Shown here: positions 35,552-44,490 of the stretch, piece by piece
Position numbering within the stretch: the stretch's first letter is position 1
Layout of the letters: each line of letters starts with the position of its first letter
Source of the DNA: an uncultured Ruminococcus sp.
Lineage (GTDB): Bacteria > Bacillota > Clostridia > Oscillospirales > Ruminococcaceae
Length of the DNA stretch: 64,000 nucleotides
Assembly (NCBI GenBank): GCA_947627445.1
Contig: CANQWA010000004.1
Location: 1-64,000 of the forward strand
Direction: 5' to 3'
Translations under genes and position numbers: made by a program
The notes under the pieces: model-generated
The model's database searches: none
Told to the model about the DNA's origin: nothing
The model's input: only the letters and a program-made list of their open reading frames with translations

Positions 35552-36381
35552 CAATAGGCGGTTTGGGAAGTGGACTGGATTTTTTGTACGATGATAATGC
35601 ATCAGATATTCAGGTCAAGAAAACTTTGCGGATCTCCGAATTAGAACCTAACAAAGATCAACCTCGAAAAGCATTTAGTGAAGAAGCTATTGCCACATTG
35701 GCAGAATCAATTCAACAGTACGGTATGCTGCAACCTATATTAGTTCGCCCTATGGGCTTGAATTATCAAATCGTGGCTGGAGAACGCAGATGGCGTGCAG
35801 CAAGAATGATCGGTATGGATGAAGTTCCGGTGATCATTCGTGAGCTTTCTGATGAAGAAACTGCTGCCATTGCTTTGATTGAAAACTTGCAGCGGGAAGA
35901 TCTGAATCCGATCGAAGAAGCTTCTGGTTACGCAATGTTAATGGAACGATTCCATATGACCCAGGAGGAAGTGGCAAAGCGTGTGGGACGTTCCCGTAGT
36001 GCTGTGGCAAATGCGCTTCGGTTGCTGAAATTACCCACGGATATCAAATTTTTGGTAGAAGACGGTGATCTCAGTGCCGGACATGCCCGTGCATTGCTGG
36101 CGATTCGTGATCCCAATGTTCTGGCGGAAACTGCTCTGAAAGCAGCAGACGGAAAGCTGACGGTACGTGCCATTGAAAAAATTGCAGCCAAGAGCAGTGA
36201 ACCCGAAGATTTCACGGCAAAGCGATTCGACAGTTTCTTTACAGAGATGGAACTGAGCCTGGAGAGCCGCCTGGGCAGACGTGTCAGTGTCAGTTACGGC
36301 AAAAATAAGGGAACACTTTCTCTGGAATTTTACGACAAGGACGATCTATCTGCCCTTGCACAAAAATTGATAAACGGATAA
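35548..36381 (+). CDS. parB: Chromosome-partitioning protein ParB (Spo0J)
   Basis: A 277-residue CTP-dependent DNA clamp that loads at parS. The N-terminal domain has the family motifs PNKDQPRKAF, GERRWRAARM and LIENLQREDLNPIEEA; the helix-turn-helix (KRVGRSRSAVANALRLLKL) lies about 140-165 and the dimerisation domain at the C-terminus. Coupled to parA. A perfect parS site begins 2 bp after the stop codon. Three parS sites in the window are its likely loading sites. Confidence 0.97.
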   Translation: MTIGGLGSGLDFLYDDNASDIQVKKTLRISELEPNKDQPRKAFSEEAIATLAESIQQYGMLQPILVRPMGLNYQIVAGERRWRAARMIGMDEVPVIIRELSDEETAAIALIENLQREDLNPIEEASGYAMLMERFHMTQEEVAKRVGRSRSAVANALRLLKLPTDIKFLVEDGDLSAGHARALLAIRDPNVLAETALKAADGKLTVRAIEKIAAKSSEPEDFTAKRFDSFFTEMELSLESRLGRRVSVSYGKNKGTLSLEFYDKDDLSALAQKLING

Positions 36382-36382
36382 T

Positions 36383-36398
36383 TGTTTCACGTGAAACA
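36383..36398. promoter_or_regulatory. parS site 3
   Basis: TGTTTCACGTGAAACA, perfect parS, in the 42-bp gap between parB and serS. Read as protein it gives a false N-terminus FHVKH for serS. Confidence 0.93.
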
Positions 36399-36423
36399 TG
36401 ATAAAGAAAGAGGGTTACATAAT

Positions 36424-37707
36424 ATGATAGACATTCAATGGATTCGCAAAGACCCGGAACGGGTAAAGGAAAACATGCGGAAAAAATTCCAGGAGGACAA
36501 GATTCCTTCAGTGGATAAGGTGGCAGAATTAGATCGTCAGTTCCGTGAAGCAAAGGTGCAGGGCGATGAACTAAGAAGCCAGAGAAAGAACATCAGCAAG
36601 AAAATCGGTGCACTTATGGGACAAGGCAAGAAAGAGGAGGCAGAAACTGTCAAGGCAGAGGTTGTACAGATTGGTGAAAAACTGGATGAACTGGAACAGT
36701 CCGAAGCAGTCCTCTCCCAACAAATTCGTGAGATCATGCTGACAATTCCCAACTTCATTGATGAAAGTGTCCCCATCGGCAAGGATGATTCTGAAAATGT
36801 AGAAGTACAGCGCTTTGGCGAGCCAATAGTTCCAGCATACGAAATACCCTATCACGTGGAGATCATGGAAAAGCTCAATGGCATTGATATTGATGCAGCA
36901 CGTGACACCAGCGGAAATGGGTTCTATTATCTCTGTGGTGATATTGCCCGGCTGCATTCCTCAATTTTGGCATATGCCCGCGATTTCATGATTAACAAGG
37001 GCTTCAAGTATTATATCCCGCCATTCATGATTCGTTCTAACGTCGTGACCGGTGTTATGAGCTTTGCAGAAATGGAAGGTATGATGTATAAGATCGAAGG
37101 AGAAGATCTTTACTTGATTGGCACAAGCGAACATTCCATGATTGGAAAATTTATCGACACCATTCTTCCAGAAGAATCTCTGCCCCAGACCCTGACCAGT
37201 TATTCTCCTTGCTTCCGAAAGGAAGTTGGCGCACACGGCATCGAAGAGCGTGGTGTATACCGGATTCATCAGTTTGAAAAGCAAGAAATGATTGTGGTCT
37301 GTAAGCCAGAGGAAAGTATGGACTGGTTTCACAGAATGTATCAATACAGCGTAGAATTTTTCCGCAGTCTGGATATTCCGGTACGCACATTGGAATGTTG
37401 TTCCGGTGATCTGGCAGATCTGAAGGTAAAGAGTATTGACGTGGAAGCATGGTCGCCCCGTCAACAGAAATACTTTGAAGTAGGCAGTTGTTCCAATCTG
37501 GGCGATGCGCAGGCAAGACGTCTTGGTATTCGCGTCAAGGACAAAGACGGCAATAAATATTTTGCTCATACGCTGAATAATACCGTTGTTGCACCGCCCC
37601 GTATGCTCATTGCATTCTTGGAAAATAACCTGAACGAGGACGGTTCCGTCCGCATTCCGGAAGCATTGCAGCGATACATGTTTACAGATTGTATTCGTCC
37701 GGAATAA
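36424..37707 (+). CDS. serS: Seryl-tRNA synthetase
   Basis: A 427-residue class II synthetase. The N-terminal antiparallel coiled-coil arm (about 25-105) contacts the long tRNA-Ser variable arm. Class II motifs: motif 2 CFRKEVGAHGIEERGVYRIHQF (split across about 260-281) and motif 3 near the C-terminus (NTVVAPPRMLIAFLEN). The ATG follows GAGGGTTACATAAT. It is read from the parA-parB transcript or a weak promoter in the short gap, and ends at a strong terminator. Confidence 0.97.
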   Translation: MIDIQWIRKDPERVKENMRKKFQEDKIPSVDKVAELDRQFREAKVQGDELRSQRKNISKKIGALMGQGKKEEAETVKAEVVQIGEKLDELEQSEAVLSQQIREIMLTIPNFIDESVPIGKDDSENVEVQRFGEPIVPAYEIPYHVEIMEKLNGIDIDAARDTSGNGFYYLCGDIARLHSSILAYARDFMINKGFKYYIPPFMIRSNVVTGVMSFAEMEGMMYKIEGEDLYLIGTSEHSMIGKFIDTILPEESLPQTLTSYSPCFRKEVGAHGIEERGVYRIHQFEKQEMIVVCKPEESMDWFHRMYQYSVEFFRSLDIPVRTLECCSGDLADLKVKSIDVEAWSPRQQKYFEVGSCSNLGDAQARRLGIRVKDKDGNKYFAHTLNNTVVAPPRMLIAFLENNLNEDGSVRIPEALQRYMFTDCIRPE

Positions 37708-37754
37708 GCGATATCAGAAGATGCCGAACAGGCTTTGAAAATGAATTTGAAATC

Positions 37755-37790
37755 AAAACCGCTTCCGAAAGAACTCCGGAAGCGGTTTTT
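37755..37790 (+). terminator. serS terminator
   Basis: AAAACCGCTTCCG (37755-37767) pairs with CGGAAGCGGTTTT (37777-37789), followed by T. It separates serS from the convergent histidine kinase gene and may work in both directions. Confidence 0.88.
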
Positions 37791-37820
37791 ACAGGATAAA
37801 AAGAAAACAATGAATAAGTT

Positions 37821-39140
37821 CTATAAAATCAATGTAAAGCAAATCCAATGTTCATATTCTGATTCCACCTGAATTCTGATCTTATGCTTATCCGCAATAC
37901 TTTTTGCAATGGACAACCCAAGACCATATCCGCCAGTGGCTCTGGAACGGGAGAAATCGCTGCGGTAAAATCGTTCAAAGATTTTCTCGCGTTCTGCTTC
38001 GGTCACACCTTTTCCAGTGTTATAAATCTGGAGAATCTTCTTATCCCGATTTTGTTTCAGACTTACCCGGATTTCTCCATGTGCATTGCTGTATTGGATG
38101 GCATTGTCCACAAAAATCGCTGTCAGCTGCCTGATCTGCTCCGGATTGCCGGTGTACTGGATATTCTCTTCGATATCCAAGGTCAGATTCTTTTCCTGTT
38201 CAAATGCCTGACTCTCAAAGGGCAGTACCGCATTTGTAACAGCTGTACTGAGAGAAAAATTTGTAAACTCCTCTTGTTGATTCTTCATTTCCAACTTCGT
38301 CAGATCCATCATATCCCGTATCAGCTTTCTCATACGATCTGTCTGGGAATGAATGTACATCAGCCACTTGTTCTCACCGATTTCATCCTGCAAGATCTCC
38401 ACATTGGCAGAAATGATCGTGAGTGGTGTTTTTAACTCATGTCCGGCATCGGAAATAAACTGTCGCTGCTGTTCAAATGCCTCCTGCATAGGCTTCATGG
38501 CACGTTTTGTTAGTTTTATCGTCAGAATCAGAACAATACCTTCCATACAAAAAAATACCAGAATGCTGACAGCTATCATTTTTTTCAGTAGCAATTGCTC
38601 GGCACTGCAGTCTGTAAATACAATGACCGAACCGCTCGGGATATTCCTCTGACAATAATGCAAACTGCCAAAATGACCGTCCTCCTCTTTGGATGCAAAA
38701 GCAGTCAGCGCAAATTCCTGACATTCCTCTTCGGTATAATCATCTGTACCAATGGTTTCTGTCAACTGCCCATTTTTATCGGTATAGCATATGAAATGGC
38801 TGATCGTCACATTTGGTTCTCTCCCATTTCGTTGATGGGGAACGTCCGGCGTATCATCTGGTTTCTCATTCTGCTGCATCAGATCACCAGAATGATCTGG
38901 TTCATTCGGCAAATTGGGTATTCCAGTAACAACATTCGGCGGGGATTCTGGCTGAAGATTTCCGGGAATTTCTTCATGAAATCCAGTTTCGCTGAACAAG
39001 ATCTGGTTCAGCAGATTTTTGGTTTGATTGTAACTCATCACATAGGTGATCACATTCAATGCAATCAATGGAATCATCAGCACCGCTGTCAGCATTGCCA
39101 TGGTCATTCCAATGAATTTTCTTCTGACACGTCGGATCAT
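37821..39140 (-). CDS. Sensor histidine kinase
   Basis: A 439-residue two-component sensor. Membrane helices at about 10-32 and 187-207 flank an extracytoplasmic domain of about 150 residues rich in proline and asparagine and containing a PDVPHQRNGREP stretch. The HisKA domain has the phosphorylated histidine in DAGHELKTPLTI (about 241-252); the ATPase has N box DNAIQYSN, G1 NTGKG and G2 GGYGLGLSIA. A classical HAMP is not obvious. The start overlaps the response regulator stop by 4 bp. The signal is unknown. Confidence 0.93.
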   Translation of the reverse strand: MIRRVRRKFIGMTMAMLTAVLMIPLIALNVITYVMSYNQTKNLLNQILFSETGFHEEIPGNLQPESPPNVVTGIPNLPNEPDHSGDLMQQNEKPDDTPDVPHQRNGREPNVTISHFICYTDKNGQLTETIGTDDYTEEECQEFALTAFASKEEDGHFGSLHYCQRNIPSGSVIVFTDCSAEQLLLKKMIAVSILVFFCMEGIVLILTIKLTKRAMKPMQEAFEQQRQFISDAGHELKTPLTIISANVEILQDEIGENKWLMYIHSQTDRMRKLIRDMMDLTKLEMKNQQEEFTNFSLSTAVTNAVLPFESQAFEQEKNLTLDIEENIQYTGNPEQIRQLTAIFVDNAIQYSNAHGEIRVSLKQNRDKKILQIYNTGKGVTEAEREKIFERFYRSDFSRSRATGGYGLGLSIAKSIADKHKIRIQVESEYEHWICFTLIL

Positions 39141-39811
39141 GATTTCACCTCCAGAAAATAGCCAATGCCCCGGGCTGTTCTGATTTGGACAGGGGAGCAG
39201 ATAGAAGCAAGCTTTTTCCGCAGAAATGAAATATATACTTCAATATTGTTATACTCCACATCACTCTCATAGCCCCAGATCTTTTCGATAAACCGTTCCT
39301 TTGGAAGAATCTGACCAGGATTGGACATGAGCATTTCCATGATCTGATACTCCTTCAGAGATAATTTGATACTGTTGTTATCCTGTATCAGCATATAAGT
39401 CTGGCGGTTCAAGCGGAGTTCTTCAAAATGGATATCGTCTACTTCTACTTCGCCTTTTCGTCTGGTGAGGGCACGTATCCGGGCAAGAAGTTCACCGGTG
39501 GAAAAGGGTTTTGTCAGGTAGTCGTCTGCACCGCAGTCAAGCCCCTGAATCTTATCCTCCACTTCAGATTTGGCAGTGAGAAGCATGATGGGAGTAGAGT
39601 TTTTTTCCCGGCGGAGGATGGAGACAATTTCGATACCAGAGCGGACAGGGAGCATGATGTCCAGGAGAATGCAATCATAGATGCCGGTACGGGCGTATTC
39701 CAGACCGTCATCGCCGTCAAAAACGGCATCAACGTTGTATTTGTTCCGTTTGAGAATTTCAGAGAGGGTGTCAGCCAGTTGGACCTCGTCCTCAACGATT
39801 AATATATTCAT
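39137..39811 (-). CDS. OmpR-family response regulator
   Basis: A 224-residue regulator. Receiver domain (about 1-115): acidic pair EDE near residue 8, phosphoacceptor Asp in LLDIMLP (about 51), conserved Thr/Ser (LLTAKS) and Lys in TKPFSTGEL. C-terminal winged helix (about 128-222) with LSLKEYQIMEMLM, PKERFIEKIWG and ARGIGYFLE. It is first in a two-gene operon with the sensor kinase. AAAGG precedes the ATG by 13 nt, rather far. Target genes are unknown; its promoter diverges from that of the zinc-ribbon cluster. Confidence 0.95.
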   Translation of the reverse strand: MNILIVEDEVQLADTLSEILKRNKYNVDAVFDGDDGLEYARTGIYDCILLDIMLPVRSGIEIVSILRREKNSTPIMLLTAKSEVEDKIQGLDCGADDYLTKPFSTGELLARIRALTRRKGEVEVDDIHFEELRLNRQTYMLIQDNNSIKLSLKEYQIMEMLMSNPGQILPKERFIEKIWGYESDVEYNNIEVYISFLRKKLASICSPVQIRTARGIGYFLEVKS

Positions 39812-39911
39812 AAGAAATCAGAACCTTTCAAAGTAAAAATTAAATATATCATCAAACTATACCACAAAATCCTTGAAACAAACTGAAAAAAGACATTCCA
39901 ACTGCATCTTT

Positions 39912-39940
39912 AGTATACCTGATTTTGAAAAAATGGTCAA
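39912..39940 (-). promoter_or_regulatory. Promoter of the two-component operon
   Basis: Minus strand TTGACC (39940-39935), 17 bp, TATACT (39917-39912), 100 bp before the regulator start. Confidence 0.75.
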
Positions 39941-40030
39941 GTAAAAAAAATATTCCTATATGCATTTTTGGTGACGAAAGAACATTTTGAATCCATCATA
40001 ACATTTATTCAAAGAAAATGAAAAAAAACC

Positions 40031-40096
40031 TTGCAACTTTCTCAGAAATATAGTATAATAGAAATAATCTATCACTTTACCATGGGTAATACCCAT
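40031..40096 (+). promoter_or_regulatory. Promoter and leader hairpin of the zinc-ribbon cluster
   Basis: TTGCAA (40031-40036), 17 bp, TATAAT (40054-40059). A small hairpin ATGGGT/ACCCAT (about 40082-40096) lies in the leader before AAAGGAG. The rest of the 310-bp gap to the regulator gene is AT-rich and shows no gene. Confidence 0.7.
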
Positions 40097-40121
40097 AAAT
40101 CCACATAAAAGGAGAAAACAT

Positions 40122-41123
40122 ATGTCATTTTTTAACGACCTTGGAAAAAAGATATCCGATACCACGCATAATGTGGTGGAAAAAACCAAAACCTCTACCG
40201 ACACCATGCGTCTCAACAGCCTTATTAACGATGAAGAACGCAACATTCAGGCAGCTTATGTTGCCATTGGAAAAAAATATGTGGAACTTCATACCAATGA
40301 CGCCGAACCGGATTTTTCCGAATCTCTGGCATCCATTGCAGAAAGCCAGAAGAAAATAGAAGAATATCGTGAGCAGATCCGCAAAAACAAACATCTTCTG
40401 ATTTGCCAATCCTGCGGCGCAGAAATTCCCGAAGCTGTCTTGTTTTGCACGAAATGCGGTGCGGATAACCCTGTAGGACAACGTCTTGCTGAAGAACGGG
40501 CTGCAAAAGAAGCAGCCGAACGTGCTGCTCGTGAAGCAGCGTTGGCAGCGCAGCAGGCGGCGGCAGCTCAGGCAGCAGCACAGCAAGCCGCAGCCCGGCA
40601 GCAGATGTCACCCGGCAGTGCAAGCTTCTGCACCAAATGCGGCAAGCCTCGTGCAGCAGGCGCTATGTTTTGTACCGGATGCGGCACACCTTTTGCACAG
40701 GTACAACAACCCGTTCAACCTGTACAGCCTGTACAGCCGACCCCGGCACAGCCTGTGGTTTCGCCGTCAACAGAATGCACAAAACCCACAGAATCCATTG
40801 CACCGGCAATATCTGAGGTTCAGCCCATGTCGGAAGAAAAAGAATCTGCCGCACCGGAGAAACCTGTCACAGAAACTTTGGTTTCCGCATCTGCGGATAC
40901 AGTTGTAGAAAACACACCGGCAGAAGAATCGGAGAAAGTCATTTCTCCGGAAATCGCACCAACAGAAGAACCGAAAGAAACCATTTCTCCGGAAATCGCA
41001 CCGGCAGAAACTGGAACTCCGGAAGTTGGTACTCCAGCGGATAAAATCTGTCCGGTATGCGGACGCAGTGTACCGGCACAGAATCGTTTCTGCACCAACT
41101 GCGGAACAAAAGTAGATGACTAA
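40122..41123 (+). CDS. Triple zinc-ribbon protein
   Basis: A 333-residue protein, apparently cytoplasmic. The helical N-terminus (about 1-90) is followed by a zinc ribbon CQSCGAEI..FCTKCGAD (about 94-116), an alanine-rich coiled coil (about 120-160), a second ribbon FCTKCGKP..FCTGCGTP (about 167-188), a proline/glutamate-rich linker containing twice the block SPEIAP, and a third ribbon CPVCGRSV..FCTNCGTK (about 308-330). Four cysteines per ribbon are intact. First of four neighbouring genes; the next two also begin with a zinc ribbon. Such ribbons usually mediate protein or nucleic-acid contacts. No specific function is recognised. Confidence 0.75.
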   Translation: MSFFNDLGKKISDTTHNVVEKTKTSTDTMRLNSLINDEERNIQAAYVAIGKKYVELHTNDAEPDFSESLASIAESQKKIEEYREQIRKNKHLLICQSCGAEIPEAVLFCTKCGADNPVGQRLAEERAAKEAAERAAREAALAAQQAAAAQAAAQQAAARQQMSPGSASFCTKCGKPRAAGAMFCTGCGTPFAQVQQPVQPVQPVQPTPAQPVVSPSTECTKPTESIAPAISEVQPMSEEKESAAPEKPVTETLVSASADTVVENTPAEESEKVISPEIAPTEEPKETISPEIAPAETGTPEVGTPADKICPVCGRSVPAQNRFCTNCGTKVDD

Positions 41124-41148
41124 ATCAAAATATCAAGGAGAAAAAAAT

Positions 41149-42561
41149 ATGAAGTGTAATGTTTGCGGCGCAGAAGTACATGACGGTATCAAATTCTGTG
41201 CGAATTGCGGAAATCCCTTAGAAAATCCCACCAATATTCCTGCTGCTGAACCCGCCCCGGCAGCTATTCCTGACCCGGTCGTACCGGAAACAGCAACAGA
41301 GAATCCGGTTTCTGAGCCTGTTGTTCCTACGGCAAATCCCTACAACAACAGCACACCTACTGAAACACCAGCTGCAGAGCCGGTACAGGCAGCAACTCCG
41401 GATTTCGGATCGGTTCCCACAGAAAATCCCTACAGCAATACACAGGCAACATCCCCGGATTTCAATAATCCCACACCAGTAGGTTACGGTCAGCCTAATA
41501 TGCCCCCCGTAGGGTTGCAGGGACAGCCCCAGAAGAAGAAATCCAAGGTAGGTCTCATCATTTTTCTGTGCATGATCCCGGTGATACTGATCATTGCTGT
41601 TGTGGTGATCATCTTTGCCGTTGGATACTCTACGGGAAATCAGGCTGCCGAATCCGCAGCGGAATACTGGCAGGCATACGCAGCCTGCGATGCGGATGCC
41701 ATGGCAGATATGGTTCCTGACCAATATTGGGATTATATTTCAGATACCTATGACGCTTCTAAGGAAGAAGCTGTTTCCTGTCTGCAATATTACCTGGATG
41801 AAACTGCCGAGAATCTGGGCGGCAACCTCACCTGTGATTGGGAACAACATGGCATTCAGGCAGGTTACGGCGATTCGGATGTGTTGACCGATGTCAACGA
41901 CGTATTGAATGGCTACGGTCTGTCCACTTCCAGAGGTGTGGGCATTTCTTTGGAAGCCACTGTTTCCGGTGACGCCGATTCTATGGAATATGATTTTGCC
42001 ATGTGGGTTGTTAAGATTGATGGCGAATGGTATAACGTTTCTGCCATGTCTGATTTTGACGACGTGTTCAGTTCCGGCTATCTGGATGCAGTACGGAATA
42101 CCGAAAAATATGGCAGCCTCATCGACCAGTACTGGTACGGCTTCAGCAAAGCCGATGGCGCTGCACTGGCAGAGCTTGTTCCGGAAAATTTCTGGGATTT
42201 CTTATCTGATAATGTCTCTATCTCTCGGGAAGAAGCTGAGGGCTATCTGAATCAGTATCTGTCGAACAATATGTCTGACAGTTTTTCAGATCTTTCCAAA
42301 CTGACCATTGATTCCGAAATCACGGATGTGGATGAATACGATGATGATGCCATGGCAGATATGAACAGTGGTCTGGAGGAGTATGGTCTGGCAGGAGATG
42401 CTATGGTGGATGTCTACACAGACATGAGCCTCAGCTATGAGGGTGAAGTGACGGAGGATTCCTCTTATGTCACCCTGACTCAGATCGGCGGCACATGGTA
42501 TGTGTATGATCTGATGTATTACTTTGTGGACGCATGTGACACTTACGCTTCTGCCGAATAA
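41149..42561 (+). CDS. Zinc-ribbon membrane protein with two NTF2-like extracellular repeats
   Basis: A 470-residue protein. N-terminal zinc ribbon (MKCNVCGAEV, FCANCGNP; 1-22), a proline-rich linker (about 25-130), one membrane helix (about 138-160), then two related domains of about 130 residues. Each begins with a helix followed by a V-P-x-x-(F/Y)-W-D-(Y/F) motif and an E-E-A helix, ending in (K/Q)IDGEWY or QIGGTWY. The pattern is that of NTF2-like (DUF4878-type) lumazine-free folds found in secreted clostridial proteins; this is a fold guess. The ATG after AAGGAG is used. The acidic outside part suggests a role at the cell surface. Confidence 0.72.
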   Translation: MKCNVCGAEVHDGIKFCANCGNPLENPTNIPAAEPAPAAIPDPVVPETATENPVSEPVVPTANPYNNSTPTETPAAEPVQAATPDFGSVPTENPYSNTQATSPDFNNPTPVGYGQPNMPPVGLQGQPQKKKSKVGLIIFLCMIPVILIIAVVVIIFAVGYSTGNQAAESAAEYWQAYAACDADAMADMVPDQYWDYISDTYDASKEEAVSCLQYYLDETAENLGGNLTCDWEQHGIQAGYGDSDVLTDVNDVLNGYGLSTSRGVGISLEATVSGDADSMEYDFAMWVVKIDGEWYNVSAMSDFDDVFSSGYLDAVRNTEKYGSLIDQYWYGFSKADGAALAELVPENFWDFLSDNVSISREEAEGYLNQYLSNNMSDSFSDLSKLTIDSEITDVDEYDDDAMADMNSGLEEYGLAGDAMVDVYTDMSLSYEGEVTEDSSYVTLTQIGGTWYVYDLMYYFVDACDTYASAE

Positions 42562-42638
42562 AAACAAGTTTTGAGTGATATCAGAGTGAAAGGGGTGCAA
42601 ATTGCGCCCTTTTCATGTCAGAATGAGAGGAAAAAACA

Positions 42639-43409
42639 ATGAAGTGTAAACATTGCGGTTACGAGGCACCGGAACGTGCCGTGATTTGCCCGGAATGCGG
42701 TGAGATACTTCCCCGGATATCCGATACAGAGGATGAGAAGAAAACGAGCAGAAGTACAGAGCCGGACAGCTTTTCCATGCCTTTTCTCGGCGCTGCCCCT
42801 GTAGAGGCAGAAGAGGAAGAACAGGAAGAAATACAAGATCCGGTGGAACGAAAACGGCAGCAGCGGGAAAAAAAGACCCGTCTGCGGCGGCGTATTACCG
42901 GAATCATCGTCTTGGTTCTGGTTGTGGTCATCTGCGTTCTCTACGGCGTATTTTTAGGCGGCTATAAGCTGGCAGTGTTTCGGTATATCAAGGGCATGGA
43001 CTATTCCAGTGGCAGTCTGTACACAGCCGTGATTCCGGATGCCTATGTAGACTATCTGGAAACGACTTACGACACTACCAGACGTGAAGTCAAGGAAATG
43101 GTGGGAGACTATTTTGTCAGCTGGAACAAAAATTACGGTACGTCGGGTAGGATGCACTATCAAATCCGCTATGCTTCAAAACTGAATGATACAGATGATT
43201 TGCGGGCATTGGAGGAAGATCTGAAATCCCTCTACGGTATTTCCGTGGAAATCCAAAAAGCCGTAGAGGTACGTCTCGTCATCTATGATAGCAAGAAAAA
43301 GTGGACAGAAGATGCTGTGTTTGTGAAGATTGGCGGACGCTGGTGCAGTATGACTGCTATGGATACAATCGACTATGTGTGTCAGTATGACGGCTATAAT
43401 CAGTGGTAA
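42639..43409 (+). CDS. Zinc-ribbon membrane protein with one NTF2-like domain
   Basis: A 256-residue relative of the preceding protein: zinc ribbon MKCKHCGYEA..CPECGEIL (1-23), an acidic linker, a basic stretch RRRITG, one membrane helix (about 88-108) and one extracellular domain (about 118-250) with the equivalent helix-VIPDAYVDYL pattern and KIGGRWCSM. GAGAGGAAAA precedes the ATG. It follows the previous gene after 77 bp without a terminator, so it is probably in the same operon. Function unknown. Confidence 0.72.
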   Translation: MKCKHCGYEAPERAVICPECGEILPRISDTEDEKKTSRSTEPDSFSMPFLGAAPVEAEEEEQEEIQDPVERKRQQREKKTRLRRRITGIIVLVLVVVICVLYGVFLGGYKLAVFRYIKGMDYSSGSLYTAVIPDAYVDYLETTYDTTRREVKEMVGDYFVSWNKNYGTSGRMHYQIRYASKLNDTDDLRALEEDLKSLYGISVEIQKAVEVRLVIYDSKKKWTEDAVFVKIGGRWCSMTAMDTIDYVCQYDGYNQW

Positions 43410-43424
43410 AAAAAGGTGAGTCAT

Positions 43425-44054
43425 ATGGGAAAAAAATATGTAACGCAAAACAAGGCATCGGCAGAAAAGGCGCAGAGGAAAAAACAGTTCACCCGAATCA
43501 TAGTAGGTGTCGTGTTGCTTCTTGCGGCGGCAGGGCTGCTGGTGGGTGGAATTCTGTTGTATCAGAAGGAGCAGAAGGAAAAGGCAAAGGCGCCGGATGC
43601 TTCCGGATATGAGCAGGTACTGAAAAATTATTACAGTGCGATCCTCAGTGCGGATGGAAAGCTGATGTCTCAGGTCATGGCACCCCCGGAGTACTGGACG
43701 TATTATATGCAAAATTATGGAAAAAGTGAAAATGATGTGATCGAGACGTTTGCTTCCGGGTGTCATGCAACGCTCAAGGAGTGGCAGGATACCTATGGAG
43801 AAGATGTGAAGGTAAGCTATCAGATTGCAGGTATGTCAGAGCAGGGGCCGGACGGCATTGCAGAATGGAACCAGAATATGGAGGAGATGCTGGGCAGTAC
43901 CGGCGGGGATATTTCGGAGGCCGTGACATTAGAAGTGAAGATGAGTTATACCGGAAATGTGAAAAGCGGCTCAGAAGTCATGTATCCGACGCTGGGAAAG
44001 ATTGGAGAAAACTGGTACATGATCGAAGAGGACAGTGAAGAACTCAAAGGATAA
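43425..44054 (+). CDS. Membrane protein with one NTF2-like domain, no zinc ribbon
   Basis: A 209-residue protein of the same group but without the N-terminal cysteines; instead it has a short lysine-rich tail, one membrane helix (about 24-46) and the extracellular domain (about 60-205) with APPEYWTYYM and KIGENWYMI, matching the motifs of its two upstream neighbours. The ATG follows AAGGTGAG; an in-frame ATG three codons earlier is possible. 15 bp after the previous gene. The stop codon lies at the edge of an inverted-repeat element. Confidence 0.7.
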   Translation: MGKKYVTQNKASAEKAQRKKQFTRIIVGVVLLLAAAGLLVGGILLYQKEQKEKAKAPDASGYEQVLKNYYSAILSADGKLMSQVMAPPEYWTYYMQNYGKSENDVIETFASGCHATLKEWQDTYGEDVKVSYQIAGMSEQGPDGIAEWNQNMEEMLGSTGGDISEAVTLEVKMSYTGNVKSGSEVMYPTLGKIGENWYMIEEDSEELKG

Positions 44055-44160
44055 AGCAACACCGCACCAAGAATGTCTGACGTATGGTGTGCTTTTTCCA
44101 CGGAGTAAGCAGGATTCGATAAATTTTGCCGAAAAGACGTCTGTGCGGTGTTGCCTTTTT
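44053..44160. repeat. 108-bp inverted-repeat element (GGCAACACCGCAC type)
   Basis: GCAACACCGCAC (44056-44067) and its complement GTGCGGTGTTGC (44142-44153) enclose about 75 bp without a gene. The ends resemble those of the GGCAAACCCGCAC elements elsewhere in the window. It starts at the stop codon of the preceding gene. Confidence 0.6.
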
Positions 44161-44196
44161 AGGCTTAGTGTCAACACGCCCTAATATTGTCTATGA

Positions 44197-44222
44197 AAAA
44201 CGCCCTTTGCAGGGCGTTTTCT
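44197..44222 (+). terminator. Terminator after the zinc-ribbon cluster
   Basis: AAAACGCCCT (44197-44206) and AGGGCGTTTT (44211-44220) form a perfect 10-bp stem with a 4-base loop and a short T run. Confidence 0.85.
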
Positions 44223-44364
44223 TTATACGGGATTGTCCAGACACATAGATACTCCCCATCTATGGTGCATTTTGCAGCAGAAGTGCGCATAATCACCCGA
44301 TTTCACAAAAAAAACAAAACCAAAATCCCAAAAAACCTTCATTTTGTTTTTTCTCCGAGAACAC

Positions 44365-44393
44365 TTGCACGCACAGAGAAGATATGTTATAAT
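44365..44393 (+). promoter_or_regulatory. Aminotransferase promoter
   Basis: TTGCAC (44365-44370), 17 bp, TATAAT (44388-44393). In the leader, AACCCGG/CCGGGTT (about 44459-44479) forms a hairpin between a good Shine-Dalgarno sequence (AAAGGAG, from about 44451) and the start codon at 44491. Confidence 0.75.
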
Positions 44394-44490
44394 ATATAAG
44401 TACGGGCGTTTTGAGAAATACATTTCGAAAAGCACACCCAAATCTGAGAAAAGGAGAGAACCCGGAAATTGCCGGGTTGTAACGAAAGCC

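Noticed and set aside
36382-36423. N-terminal extension of serS starting MFHVKH
   Set aside because: These codons are the parS site read as protein; the ATG at 36424 has a proper ribosome binding site and gives the usual length.
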